A stretch of 64,000 bases of DNA from Paramacrobiotus metropolitanus. Taxonomy: Eukaryota; Tardigrada; Eutardigrada; Parachela; Macrobiotidae. Where the stretch lies: assembly GCF_019649055.1 (NCBI RefSeq), contig NW_026570228.1:806001-870000 (forward strand). Reading direction: 5' to 3'. A program made the translations under genes and the position numbers. The notes under the pieces were generated by a model that searched no databases, was not told where the DNA came from, and was given only the letters and a program-made list of their open reading frames with translations. The first letter of the stretch is position 1. Each line of letters opens with the position of its first letter. Below, piece after piece: positions 44,920 through 55,732 of this stretch.

Positions 44920-44927
44920 TATAAAAG
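44920..44927 (+). promoter_or_regulatory. TATA box of the MATH-BTB gene at 45075
   Basis: TATAAAAG with the same downstream GACAGCGGTGCACACC and TTTCTGCTAGATAAATG as in the two sister genes. Confidence 0.6.
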
Positions 44928-45074
44928 GGCTGACAGCGGTGCACACCGCTCGCCTGTTTCTGCTAGATAAATGTTTTTAAATCTCGCTCACTAGAAAAAC
45001 TTGTATCGTTGTGGTCGTTTTGTTCAAATCCTCGTTTTTTTACAGTAATTGCGTACTTTCTGATACGTGAAACC

Positions 45075-46399
45075 ATGTCGCTCCAGGGCCGGAAATCCCA
45101 GCTCCTTCTGCAGTACAAATTAGCCACGGACACCTTTGCCATGACCGAGGTGAAAGAGGAAACCGGCACAGGCGCCACCAAAAGTTCCTACGTGAAGGCA
45201 CGCCGCTACACGTCTCCGGAGTTTACCGTGGAAGCACAGGCGGACTATCCGGAGATTCCCGCATCCCGATGGACACTCGTCCTTGAGGTCGACTTGCGCA
45301 AGTACACTGTGAAGTCCACACTGACAAACGTGGATTTCACCGCGGGTTTCCACGGTGTTCTGGTGCAGTACAGCGTTAGGTAAGGGCGCAGCTATATGAA
45401 AGCGCAGCTATATGAAATAATGTTTTGCTGTTATTTTAATAGTTCCAATAGGATACTTGTGCGTACTGTAACTTTAAATAACGACATGACTTTTAATGAA
45501 TATGTTAGTTGCGCTCTGCAATTCAAATTAAATAGTGCTAAAATTATGGAGTACAATACAATGTCATGTAAAGCTATGGGATAATACATATGTAATATAA
45601 TATTGTATTATGGAAGACAATATTGTGTTAAGTATGCGAAGTTATATAATATTATGAAATTATAAAATATTGTGTTATGGAATACAATATTATGTAACGT
45701 TGGTATTTGCTGGTACCATTCCGAAAACCAGATAAGGTTGACGGCATTTTTCATTGCAGTTCAAGCGCCAATGCCTATACTATCTGGCTGCCGCCAGCGG
45801 GAGCGGAACCCCAGCCTGCAGAGTATCGCCATGTAGATTCCGCTTGGCCGTTTCTCGGCGAACTGATGTGCGACGCCAATGCCAACGGGGAGCGATGCAT
45901 CGGTGCATGGAACAGTGTGCGTCCGGGTCGGACCGTGTACCTGACACTGGCCTTCGAGATCAACCGCGGACCGACGGATCTGACGCCCATCTTGGACGCC
46001 GGCCAGTTTACCGACTGCACGCTGATCTCCAGCGATGGACGCACCTTCTCGGCGCATCGTGCGATCCTGGCGGCTGTGTCACCCGTTTTCATGGTGCTGT
46101 TTGAGAATCAAGGGGACCACCCGCCCAGCCACTATCTGATCGACCTCACCGGGGAGCTCCTGGAGACCCTGCTGCAGTACGTGCACGATCGGATGCCGAT
46201 GAAATTGGCCGGGCGACTGGAGGAATTCTGGGCGGTGGCGGAGCAGTTCGAGATGACGGCGCTGCAGTGTGCCTGTGAGGATATGATGATGGCGGATGTG
46301 GGGAAGGAAAACGCGATGAAGTACTTTGATTTTGCGCGGGAACGTGGACTGGAGCATCTGCAGCGGAAGGCGGCGACGTGCATTGCTAGCGACCTGTAA
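45075..46399 (+). CDS. MATH-BTB protein, 314 aa (array member I)
   Basis: Exon 1 is 45075-45379 and exon 2 is 45760-46399 (stop TAA), 380-base phase-2 intron GTAAGG to ATTGCAG. Exon 1: MSLQGRKSQLLLQYKLATDT, EVKEETGTGATKSSYVKAR, SPEFTVEAQADYPEIPASRW, HGVLVQYSVR. Exon 2: AYTIWLPPAGAEPQPAEYR, VYLTLAFEINRGPTD, DAGQFTDCTLISSDGRTF, SAHRAILAAVSPVF and MVLFENQGDHPPS, LEEFWAVAEQFEMTALQCAC, then YFDFARERGLEHLQRKAATC. It differs from member G mainly in the acidic insert of exon 1 and a few BTB residues (SPVFMVLFENQ against SPIFMELFEKQ). Intact. The intron has a duplicated AGCGCAGCTATATGA just after the donor. Confidence 0.9.
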
Positions 46400-49300
46400 A
46401 GATGCCGGCAGGATCGACGTATTCCGATATTTGTTAATATCGACCCATTCAGCTTGTTGGTTGTGCGTCCGCCTTTCTTATATTATACAAGTATCGATAA
46501 AATAATCTAACCTTGAACTAGCGAGCCTAGTAATAACTAGTTTTCTGGTTTTTTTTACTTTCTCATTTTCTGTAGCGGACACGTTACTGGTTGATAAATA
46601 TGACATTTATCGAACTAACATCAATTAAATTATCTAAATCTGTGAATGTTGTTGATGCTTGTATCTTTGGATGACTTGACAATATCTATACAAGCGCTTT
46701 TTTGTAAAATAAAATGCGGTTTGGGACTTGTGTATTACAGCACGAATAATCCAATTATTTGCGGCGTTTTCATTAGCCCAGTAATACAGGAAGTAAATAA
46801 TTACTGATGCGGTAAATGCATTCTACCGCAGCGCATTCCGGTGAAAATATCTTCCATCTGCAGTAATTTTTGCGCGCTGTCATCCCGCTAGTTCTGAAAT
46901 TCCGTTTGCACGAACGTATAAACTCCTGTGCCTCTTGTTTAAAATCCCGGCGACTACGCATTCTCACGGGTCACTGCAATGTCGCCTTCAGTTGCTGGTT
47001 CATCTTTTATGATTTATCGTCTTAGCGGGACACCAACAGCCCTGATTAAGCTGATGGGATTGAGCGGGGTGGCACTGTGGGAAATAAGAAACCCAACCGA
47101 ATTCATTGTTCCTACTTGCAGCCAAGTGTGCAAAAATATAGATAGTTATTACGAAGGATTTGTAGGAGAGACTTTAAACATCAATCGTCGATTCAAAAAA
47201 AACTTTACTGCACCCGACAGAATTTTCGGCTCAGGCTCTCGGACCAGTTGATCGATACATTTTTGTCGCTTGTGTGCCAAAATAAACATTACACACAATC
47301 TCAGAATTAGGTAGTGTATCCTGCACAACGTTTTTATGGTATGCGACAGTTTTGTGGGATGCTCATAGTCAGTAGCGCCAAACACTGATTTTGCAGTGTT
47401 GCAATGTGTATCACAAAATATTACGAAAACGTAACGGCAATGCGAAGTTCCCTGGCACGTTTCCTGGCAAGTAGTTTCTTTCAAGCGTAAATACGGATAG
47501 GATCACTTTCCCTGTAATCTAAGAAATTTGCCGTGTCCAGAGGTCCAAAAATCTGAGGTTTAAAATTTTATAAAGCTGATCATGAGTTGTAAGGTGTTAA
47601 TTTGAAACGTAATATAAGTGTAGCGTCTTATATACTATGAGTAAATCTATAGTATGTAGAATGATTTTGGATACTACGGGTATGCATTGCATTTACCCGA
47701 TCAAAGGGTTGGATCTAGCCGCTACCAGCAATAACTATTCCTCAAAATTGCGGTCCATGGTATTTCTTGCGGTCATTTAGTTGAATTTTTTTCGATGTGC
47801 ATAAAGCGGTTTCTAGAGGGACAAATTAAAACTCTCCAGCGTGCCGAACAATCTGCATTTCTGTACTCCGTATGTAGTATTTATGGATATCAAGTCATGG
47901 TTAAATACGAATACTGATCGTCTTGCTAATGCCAAAAGCGCAGTGACCTATCTTAGGAAAATCTGTTGACGGAGTTAGTTTAATAATTCAGATACGTTAC
48001 AGTTTGTATGATGACTTCTGATTGAGAAGTACAATTAACAACGTGCAGCCTCTCTCGATAAGCGGGTTGGGTTCAGCTGATCTTATGCATAGGTAATGCA
48101 GCATTCGCCTACGCAACTATCCATACATGTCCCTAATCCTGTCGTGTAGCAGCAGCTCGTTAAAAATCTTGCTGCTGGCATACCAGTAATTGCCGCTTAT
48201 CTTTACCCTACAGTTAAAGGTCACCCTGATAATTAACTTCCTGACGCGATGCTACTTGGAAATTTCCTTTCCCGTTAGGGATAAATTGTTTTCGGGGAAT
48301 GCAGTTAATTAACGGTCGTTTTATCGCGCCCTAGTGGCGTCATTGCATTATGTTGCTGAATACACTTGTCGCATCAATTAAGACACCGTAATTGAAACTG
48401 ACTGCGAGGAGACAATAATAACTTGTTGAAATGAGCGGAAGCTGCCGTTTTATGGTGACAAAAGTCAAAACATCAAATGGATGGAACTCTTATATAATGT
48501 TGTTCTTTCACAAAAATGCTTTTTCATGGCTCCTTTTGACTAAACTTTTATATCGTTGTGTCTTCTTCGGACGTCTTGCAGACGTCTTGCTGTCCACGTA
48601 TACATCAGTACGTAAATTGGGAGTAATTTGACGTCTTCCTTGCGATTGCACTTCGTTTTTGTATCGTCGATTCGCGTTTCTGAACTTCACAGTTTCTGTT
48701 AAACGGAGGAGCGCCCTTCACCGGACAACAGTAATTATTTTTTTCAGGTATGAAAATGCTATATAATTTGCTGTAATTGTTATAATATTTAAATCTCAAT
48801 TAAAAGTTTTTCTGTGCGCGCGCGTTTTTCTGTGCGCGAATTTGGACTGATGCATTAGCACTTTTTCGATTTAAGTTATTCTCCCGTTGTCCGCCGTGTG
48901 CGTTATTTTCGAGCTTACCTATAGACGTCCAACAAATAAAATATTTATCTGTTTAATTTCGGTAAAATAATCTTTCCTGCCAATGACCGGCATTAATTAT
49001 TATACAGTGTCAAATTATCCCGTCACGCGACACGGTGGCCGGATGTACAACAAATAGACAAAAAATTAATGAGATTTTTCTTGTGCCAGATAAAAATAAA
49101 ACCAGAATCGTGCCTTGATATTCTGCAGTTGTTGGCATAAACCAATATTGTTATTAACCGGATTTGAATAATTACCGCTTATTAAAATGTTGACTCAATT
49201 ACCACCGACTTTTGTAATAAGAGATTATTACTTACTATCGCCTCAAAGTCAGGTCAAGGTGCAGTATTTATTTTGGAATATGGAGAGCACGTAACGCTGT

Positions 49301-49569
49301 TGATCCGGAAAGGGATTAACCAAAACCGTATGTGAAACGGATGCGACACGTAAATTAAAATCGGACAAATATGACACGCTCCAATCTGACCGCAGGCCCA
49401 ATATGATTCTAGTCGGGAAGAAGCCGCCATAGCTCTTGTAATGATCTTGTTTTTGTGGCGATAATTATTGTGATTAGACATATATAGTGCCGGCTTTGTA
49501 CGCAACGCTCAATGCGTAAAAATGTTTTAGTAGTAATTTTATCGTTTTGTAGTGCGAAACGTCACAACT
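46400..49569. other. Long intergenic region with one weak open frame
   Basis: The first 320 bases are a diverged version of the spacer behind array members G and H. One 90-codon open frame (46979-47251) is listed separately. The remaining 2.3 kb, up to the GPCR gene, has no feature that I can support. Confidence 0.5.
46979..47251 (+). CDS. Unrecognised 90-aa open frame, possibly a decayed MATH exon
   Basis: ATG 46979 to TGA 47251, with TATAAA 60 bases upstream. The N-terminus MSPSVAGSSFMIYRL faintly recalls MSLQGRKSQLLLQYKL of the array genes, and PTEFIVP recalls SPEFTVE. The second half has no MATH motifs and no BTB exon follows. A relic or chance open frame; no function proposed. Confidence 0.2.
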   Translation: MSPSVAGSSFMIYRLSGTPTALIKLMGLSGVALWEIRNPTEFIVPTCSQVCKNIDSYYEGFVGETLNINRRFKKNFTAPDRIFGSGSRTS

Positions 49570-50667
49570 ATGAATTTCACGATGGATTCCTGGATGAATT
49601 ATACCAACATCACAAGTAATTCCACATCCTTAGCGACCACCCAGTGGGCGCCCAACAAAACCGGTGCGGCAATCTCGGCCGTCGCTGATCATAAGTACAT
49701 CTTAGCCGTTCTTAAGATAGCCGTCACTCCTGCCGGGATGATATTAAACGGCATCCTCCTCCTCATTCTCATCGCGAATAAAACCCTACATACATCTTTC
49801 GCCGTGTACGTGTTCGTCATTCTCCTATCCTCCTTCTTGTACGCTTCTCTCGAATTTCTACTGGTCATTCTGGAGAATTACGGGGATTTTACCATCGCAC
49901 TGTGCTATTTGCAGCAGTGCTCGCAATGGCTGATCAGCGCCCAATGGGTCAACGCGCAACTGCAGATCTGTTTGAACCGTATCTGGGCACTAACCTTTCC
50001 CATCTCGTATAAGGAGCGCCATACCAAACGGGTGGCGGTGATGATCACGGCGGCGAACTGGGCGATGCTGTACATGCTGGGAATCCCGACAATCGTGTTA
50101 AATACGAGGTATTTTCCGGCGAATCCCAGTAAACCGTTTGTATCGTGTATAACTGATATGATCGCAAGAGGACGGTATACGCTGGGCAATATGATTATGG
50201 ATCTAACTGTCCCCACTATAATCATCATCCTATCATATCCGTACCTGTTGTATCGACAACTTAAGCGGTCGAAAAAAAGGAAAGCGATGAGCGCTGAAAA
50301 CCCGGGAATACGGATGTTGATTAAGGAGGACTTGCATGCATTTCTGGTGCTGACCTCGATCACGGTGTCGGTGGCGCTGTTTTGGGCACCGATTAGTATC
50401 TCCTTTATCCTGCTGATAACCGGCAAATTGCGCTTGGCACCGGATACGATGCAGCTGATTTCCTATGGGTTTGCGCTGTGCGATCTGGTTATGAATCCGT
50501 GTTTGATATGTTTATCGGCTAAGGATCTGCGGATGGCGACACTGCGGGTGTTCCGGTGCCGGGTGAAGAAGGGACGGTCGAATGTCGTGCATCCCCGGAC
50601 TGCGGCGGTTAATACAACCGCCGCCCGTGTCACAACCGCTGCGCCACGGACTACTAATGCACAATAA
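49570..50667 (+). CDS. Rhodopsin-like orphan GPCR, 365 aa, intronless
   Basis: Single exon. ATG 49570 was chosen as the first in-frame ATG. N-terminus with five N-glycosylation sites (NFT, NYT, NIT, NST, NKT). Seven hydrophobic segments at about residues 44-69, 77-100, 117-137, 155-176, 207-228, 256-284 and 293-316. CLNRIWALTFPISYKERHT ends TM3 (NRIWA 136-140) and MNPCLICL lies in TM7. Cysteines in LCYLQQC and VSCITD could form the loop disulfide. The cytoplasmic tail is rich in Thr, Ala and Arg (TTAARVTTAAPRTT). A close paralogue of the gene at 12782-14221, which has an intron after KKRKA. Ligand unknown; the variant DRY position suggests unusual G-protein coupling, as inference only. Confidence 0.9.
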   Translation: MNFTMDSWMNYTNITSNSTSLATTQWAPNKTGAAISAVADHKYILAVLKIAVTPAGMILNGILLLILIANKTLHTSFAVYVFVILLSSFLYASLEFLLVILENYGDFTIALCYLQQCSQWLISAQWVNAQLQICLNRIWALTFPISYKERHTKRVAVMITAANWAMLYMLGIPTIVLNTRYFPANPSKPFVSCITDMIARGRYTLGNMIMDLTVPTIIIILSYPYLLYRQLKRSKKRKAMSAENPGIRMLIKEDLHAFLVLTSITVSVALFWAPISISFILLITGKLRLAPDTMQLISYGFALCDLVMNPCLICLSAKDLRMATLRVFRCRVKKGRSNVVHPRTAAVNTTAARVTTAAPRTTNAQ

Positions 50668-51493
50668 GAATGACTTGTGTCTCAGTGTTATTTGACAATC
50701 CGCAGCCATAAATTATGTAGTAACGCCTCTGTAGTTTCTGGACTGTTGTCATACAAACCCCTAAACCAGGGCTTGTTAGGCCTCGTTTTGCGCAATATGT
50801 CGTAAACGTTTAGATCTAGAAGTAGTAAGCATAATAAAGAACGAAGCAGAAAGAAGTTTAAAGGGCAGAATTTCATTCACCCTACGACTCCATTTTGAAA
50901 AATTTATCGAAAAGCATCTGCTACTGTAGAAAAATTTCTAATGTGCCACTGCAGATACAAAAAAATATTGCAGCGCTTAACAAATACAGCTATCGAAGCA
51001 TTAACCTATTGCGACAGCTTTGACTAGCCATGTCTGATGCTTCTGCACATCAGTATAATTCCACTACTGCATGGACGCATTATCAAATCGTCAACAACAA
51101 ACGTTCAAATTTCGGCCAAAAATAAAACATGTTATTCAACCCAAAAAGACTGCGGCGACTGAAGGGTAAAAAAACTAGCTAATGCAGTACAATGTTATTC
51201 AAATGCAGGAAGCAGCTTCTCTTTAACTTGGATAAAAATACGGAACGATGGAAAAAGAAACATGAAATTGCATAGTGGACACAGAAGCAGTTGCGAAATA
51301 ATTGTAGCCGTCACTAGAAATTCAGCGAGGCAACGCTGTTTCAGTATTAATGTGCAGACGTTAATTTTGTGTTCTTATACACGGTTTAAAATTCTCTTTA
51401 AGCATCATTTGCATCCTTGCCACAACATAGCCCACCAAACTTTCCGGGTCCGAAGATTAACACCTGAGCTCCGATATATTTTGCGGCTTTCTT
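50668..51493. other. Intergenic region, nothing recognised
   Basis: Convergent 3' space between the intronless GPCR (plus) and the minus-strand MATH-BTB gene. An AATAAA near 50833 could end the GPCR transcript. Confidence 0.45.
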
Positions 51494-52635
51494 TCACAAC
51501 AGTGTGATACCGTGTTCTTGCGCGAAGACCAGATATCGTAAGGCATTACTTCGCTCCATCCATTCCGCCATACAGACTTCGCAGGCCGAGCGTAAGGTTT
51601 TCATGTCGCACTTATCAGCTGCCATCCAGAGTTCGTCCATCCGTGCACATAGCTGGGAACTCTCGTCATACGTCAACTCATGGGTATAGGCGTAGCGAAT
51701 GAGGACATCCAGCACGTCACTTGTGGCATCGTCTACTTTGCAGATACCAGTAGCTTTTTCTTTCATCTCGTTTTGGAACATGGCAGCAAAGACCGGCGAA
51801 TGAGCCGCTAAGATGTTGCGATGGGCTGTGAATTTTTTTCCATCGGTTAACACCTGGGTGCAATCCGAGAGAATTGCAGATTCCATCAGGTCCTTCAAAT
51901 CACTGCGATGTTGAGAACGCGTAACATGAAACACCAGTTCCACTTTAACCTGGCGCCCATGAGCTAAACTATATTGGAAGCCAGAAATTCGACGGTCCAG
52001 TTGTATCACCAAACTTGAAAGGGGATCGGCATCGCCTCGGTATTGCCAGGATGAAGAATCAACCCAAAGAGCAGCAGCTGTGCTACCTCCGGCGCTAGGA
52101 AAGGAATCAAAATTAGTTTTAAGAAAAAAACTGCAGTTAGCCGTTAGGAATAAGTATTTATTCACGACCGTATCGATAAATTTTTTTGCTGTGTAGAATG
52201 TAGATTCTGTTCGATCATGGAGTCATTTCAAACAGTTTCAGCATACAGCAGCATTCATTTTGTGGTTAAACCGTTTAAGTGTTAACTACCGCAAATTCAC
52301 GTCCGTATTGGCAATGTGCAATAAACTCTTAAAATGATTTACCTCACAAATCGATCCACTTTGATTTTGGATAAACTAAAAGCATCACTGGATTTCTCTT
52401 TGGGTTCCACACATGCTGAAATCTCTCCATCGCGCACCCCCACCTCAATGCGTACCGTCCACACAGCCTCATGCATCTCCGAATAACCCTCATATTTCTC
52501 CACTTTGATGTCGGCCGTGCGGATCCATTTCGGGGCAACCCCGCTCATGTCCAATTCGCTGGCAAACTCGTCAGTGGGAATCTCGTACTTTAGGATAATG
52601 GGCTGGGTGCTACGGCTGGAGCAGCGATGGACAAA
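51494..52635 (-). CDS. MATH-BTB protein, minus strand, divergent member
   Basis: Exon on 52635-52343 and exon on 52094-51494, joined by a 248-base phase-2 intron (GTAAAT to TCCTAG) at the array's standard position. The first exon has PIILKYEIPTDEF, VEKYEGYSEMHEAVW and IKVDRFVR, matching QYKLATDTF, VEAQADYPEIPASRW and LVQYSVR. The second has VELVFHVTRSQ, BTB with SAILSDCTQVLTDGKKF, TAHRNILAAHSPVF and AAMFQNEM, then MDELWMAADKCDMKTL and NALRYLVFAQEHG, ending ITLL. The N-terminus is unresolved: no ATG lies in frame between the stop/acceptor-like CCTAG at 52636-52640 and the domain, while an ATG (MERQPRF) lies in another frame just upstream. A further 5' exon or a frame change is possible. Confidence 0.78.
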
Positions 52636-52984
52636 CTAGGCGAACGTCCAGAAAGCATACGGCCAGAAAATCGAGGTTGCCTTTCCATGTTTACGCCTGA
52701 AGATTGTTGCAGAAAAAAGAAAGCATGAAATTCCAAAAAAAAAACAACTTCAGATGCGGTCTTTCTCGCTGGCTGCTGTACGATCAGGAAGTCTTCCTGA
52801 TCCAGAGGAAATACTGTGGTAACAAGAAGTGTGGCTCATAAAGCTAACAAGTACATATGCAAACTGCAGAGTGCAGAGCCTATACGAGCTGCAATCCAGA
52901 CTGGCGCCTAAGGGCGCTAGGAGGCTGCTACGGTGCCGTAAACTTCTGTGTTAAACGGGAAAAGCTTAAATCTTTCGATGTAAT

Positions 52985-53445
52985 TTTTTTGAAGTGGCTA
53001 TTTTGTGCCTGTAGCTATTTTACCGCACTATGACCGGTAAAATAGCCTTTGAGAATATGCCGCACACTGCATTACAGTAACTGGTACTGTAGCTACAGTA
53101 TTTTGCCGATCATACTGCGGCAAAAATAGCCCTAGTCGAAAATCTTGTAGTAAACTTTCATTTTCAGTTTTTTTTTAATTTTTTCTTCACTTTTTTTTTT
53201 AGCTATATTACACACGGAGTGGATGAAATCAGATGTTTTCGTGAAGTACCAAACTTGCAGGGGATGTCCATTACACAGAACGATGTAGTGCACCTCAGTG
53301 TGCAAAACTGGGATGAAAAAACAAATACCGGTATGATAGCATACCGCAGTTACTACGGTATGTACATACTCGTACACTAATAAAAATATGAACACCTGTC
53401 ATACTTCGCCGTAGTATGTTCGTACAGGTGTTCGTATTAGCTGAG
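52985..53445. repeat. Cluster of short inverted repeats
   Basis: CTATTTTACCG/CGGTAAAATAG (53015-53045), the perfect palindrome TACTGTAGCTACAGTA (53085-53100), and AACACCTGT/ACAGGTGTT (53391-53432) around CATACT/AGTATG. Repeated CTATTTT, GCGGCAAAAATAG and TACGGTATG words suggest remains of one or more foldback elements. Limits unclear. Confidence 0.45.
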
Positions 53446-53691
53446 ATTTTAGCCTGGGCGCCGTTGTGCTTAAAAGGACAGCGTAGGCAACACCAGTGAC
53501 ACCGATGAAGTATGTACTTACTGTACTACCCCACAAGAAGGACAGTACTCACAGTAGATGTGTCTGCAATGACACCTTTTGTAGCAAGCTGCAATCATTC
53601 ATGTGGTAGCGCAGGCGTGCAGCAGCACAGTGCTGCTCCACGTTTCTACCGCATGAAGTTTTAATTTACAATTCCAGGTCTACATAGCATA

Positions 53692-53773
53692 GAGGAAGTG
53701 TTTCTTTTGTAAATGCCGTTTTGTTCTGGTGCATAGTTTGTACTCGTACCATGATACTTATTAAAGGTTAATA
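53692..53773 (+). repeat. Shared 3' tail, second copy
   Basis: GAGGAAGTGTTTCT, AGTTTGTACT and CATGATACTTATTAAAGGTT match 62386-62459 in order. There the tail follows a retroelement C-terminal fragment. Here no coding remnant precedes it, so it may be a 5'-truncated insertion. Confidence 0.55.
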
Positions 53774-54610
53774 CCTTGGTCTACAAAAACGTTTGCAACA
53801 ACAACAATATAACGGTAACACACTGCGAACGAAAACAGCCACACATTTTACGTAAACGGTAGAGAAACAATAATTATCTTCTAACTATTCGAAACCATGT
53901 ACAAGACTTGAAGACCAGCCGAAATGTTCCGATTAAATGGGCTGTGCCTGTTCTCAATAATGGAAACTCTTGCCAGATAACTGCCATTTCGCGTGTAGAT
54001 TCAAATGACCTGCGAAATATATTTAAAAAAACATTTTCCGCACCGGTTATCAACCAAAGACTTCAGCAGCACGAACTTGGGTGATGTTGGCACACTCTTT
54101 TGCTGGTTCTCCGCTTTTACCACCCCCAGCCAGCTCCGCAAACACTAACAAAGTGCTTATCAAAGCGGCGCATGCCTATGAGAACAATTGGAAATTTTTA
54201 CAACACGACCATGCGATACGAAACTTACGGATGTCGGATATCTGTGATAGAACTCTCCTTCTTTACAAATAAAAACTACATCCCAGGAGACAGCCCAGGA
54301 AGGTTTTGGGAGTGTACTATAACAGTAGTTCTAACTTCTGGAAGTATGTGGAAGTACCTATTGTATATCATACTCGGTAGATCAAAATTAATTACCGATT
54401 AAAATTTACTGTACCAGTAAATACCAATAAATTATGTGCACTGTCAGAGTACCTGAACAGCGTTTTCTCGCGTGATTACCACACCCCCGACAGTAAAGCA
54501 GCACAGTTCGCTTTGTTTCCCACGGAGATACATAGACATCCATTCATCGTTTTTCCACTGTTTTTCCCCAATCGCAAACACATTTCAACTTGTGTAGCGA
54601 GTTTTTGGCT

Positions 54611-55732
54611 CTAGGACGACCAATAGCGCACAATAAAGTCATCAGTACTTTTAATATGGGAAACATCTGCAACGAGCCAGTCAATTCGAAAATTATATGT
54701 AACAGTTCTTACCTTTTCAGTGGAGTATGCACAGAAAGCGGTCAGTGTACAAAACGATAGTATGTACGTGATCAAGAAGGAGACGATTCCCACTGGAGGC
54801 TGCTGACCCGCTGTGTACTTGCTGCAGTCGAGCGTAAGAACAATTGTACCGGCTAGATCTTCATAACACAGTAAGCCGACAATTGGCGAAAACGCACCAC
54901 TCAGATCCTTGACGATCTTCTTCAGTTGTAGCATTTCTGAACACTCCTGCGTAGATATCATTTCTGATGTGATGCTTCCGCTGCTGTGTTTCTGTAGGCT
55001 GTTATTTAAAAGCTCAGTCGTCCCACGAACGGTTTCAATAGTCAGAAACATAATAGATAACACGAAACCCAAAACGATTTCGCGGCTGACGACCGGCAAA
55101 CATGTACCCAAAGAGTAAATTCGAAAAATCACTTCCACATAGGATGCCGGCAGACTGGATAAAAACCGCTGATGAAAGTCGGCTATTTGCTGCGCTATCG
55201 AGGCGCCAAATTGTTGCGTGTATATCCAATACGCATATTTTACTGCAACACTGCAAATGTATAAAGCCATGATGACAACGCAGACGTACAGTCGCCGTGG
55301 GGCGATTAATCCAGTGGAAATTTGGTCGAGAGTTTTCAGGAGCGGGAAAAAAGTTTTACTGACTAAGGACACCAACAGAATGCACAATAAATCGCAGATA
55401 ACGTTGGATGCGGTGATTACTTGATTCACGACAAAGGTAAACCAGTTTGACAAGTGGGACGAATAGAACTTAACGGCTTCGTACAAAAACAGCGTGTTTG
55501 TCAAAACAATAAATGCAGCAGAAATGTACGCAAATGCACACAAAACGGCAGTTAATCGAGCATGGCGTTGCCCTGGCGGGAAAATGTAGCCACAGATGCG
55601 CAGTAGTGTAATCCAGATAACGATGACCTTCCACAGTGGACCATTACTGGTCTCCTCGTTATTTGTCGACGGCTTCCTCGTGGATTCCTGTTCGACAATG
55701 GCGAGAACCATTTTCATGATTTTAGCGGACAT
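54611..55732 (-). CDS. Gustatory-receptor-like 7TM protein (last exon uncertain)
   Basis: ATG 55732. An open frame of 373 codons with about seven hydrophobic segments (residues about 36-53, 65-84, 102-128, 148-168, 220-238, 284-305, 320-342) and a cytoplasmic-type acidic/Ser-rich N-terminus without signal peptide. AFSPIVGLL followed later by LSFCTLTAFCAYSTEK recalls the TM5-TM6 part of insect-type gustatory receptors. Directly after CAYSTEK (54713) stands a perfect donor AAG|GTAAGA in phase 0. In arthropod gustatory receptors an intron commonly separates the terminal exon here, so the final 33 residues of the frame may be intron and the TYxxxxxQF exon may lie further on. I could not find it. 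Alternative: an unrelated multipass protein. Confidence 0.6.
   Translation of the reverse strand: MSAKIMKMVLAIVEQESTRKPSTNNEETSNGPLWKVIVIWITLLRICGYIFPPGQRHARLTAVLCAFAYISAAFIVLTNTLFLYEAVKFYSSHLSNWFTFVVNQVITASNVICDLLCILLVSLVSKTFFPLLKTLDQISTGLIAPRRLYVCVVIMALYICSVAVKYAYWIYTQQFGASIAQQIADFHQRFLSSLPASYVEVIFRIYSLGTCLPVVSREIVLGFVLSIMFLTIETVRGTTELLNNSLQKHSSGSITSEMISTQECSEMLQLKKIVKDLSGAFSPIVGLLCYEDLAGTIVLTLDCSKYTAGQQPPVGIVSFLITYILSFCTLTAFCAYSTEKVRTVTYNFRIDWLVADVSHIKSTDDFIVRYWSS

Larger units (their letters stand above)
40378..46042 (+). repeat. Two tandem units of about 2.83 kb (MATH-BTB array)
   Basis: Unit 1 runs from about 40378-40391 to 43207-43220 and unit 2 from there to about 46042. Both contain the 3' part of a BTB exon, 1.5 kb of spacer, a MATH exon, the intron and the 5' part of a BTB exon. 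Differences are few: short indels (for example TAGCATG against TAGCACATG, CGTCGTCTTTG against CGTCGTCTTCTTTG) and single bases. The unit edges lie inside coding sequence, as expected from unequal crossing-over. Confidence 0.85.
52636..54610. other. Intergenic region rich in foldback sequence
   Basis: It contains the foldback-rich block 52985-53445 and a tail shared with the retroelement fragment (53692-53773). A 42-codon open stretch on the minus strand (54175-54050), preceded by CTCATAG, has a hydrophobic core (ALISTLLVFAELAG) and could be an exon, but no start or partner exon is evident. The last exon of the receptor gene at 54611-55732 may also lie here. Confidence 0.45.

Noticed and set aside
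54050-54175. Hydrophobic minus-strand stretch as the first exon of a secreted protein
   Set aside because: No in-frame ATG, and a convincing upstream start exon could not be found.
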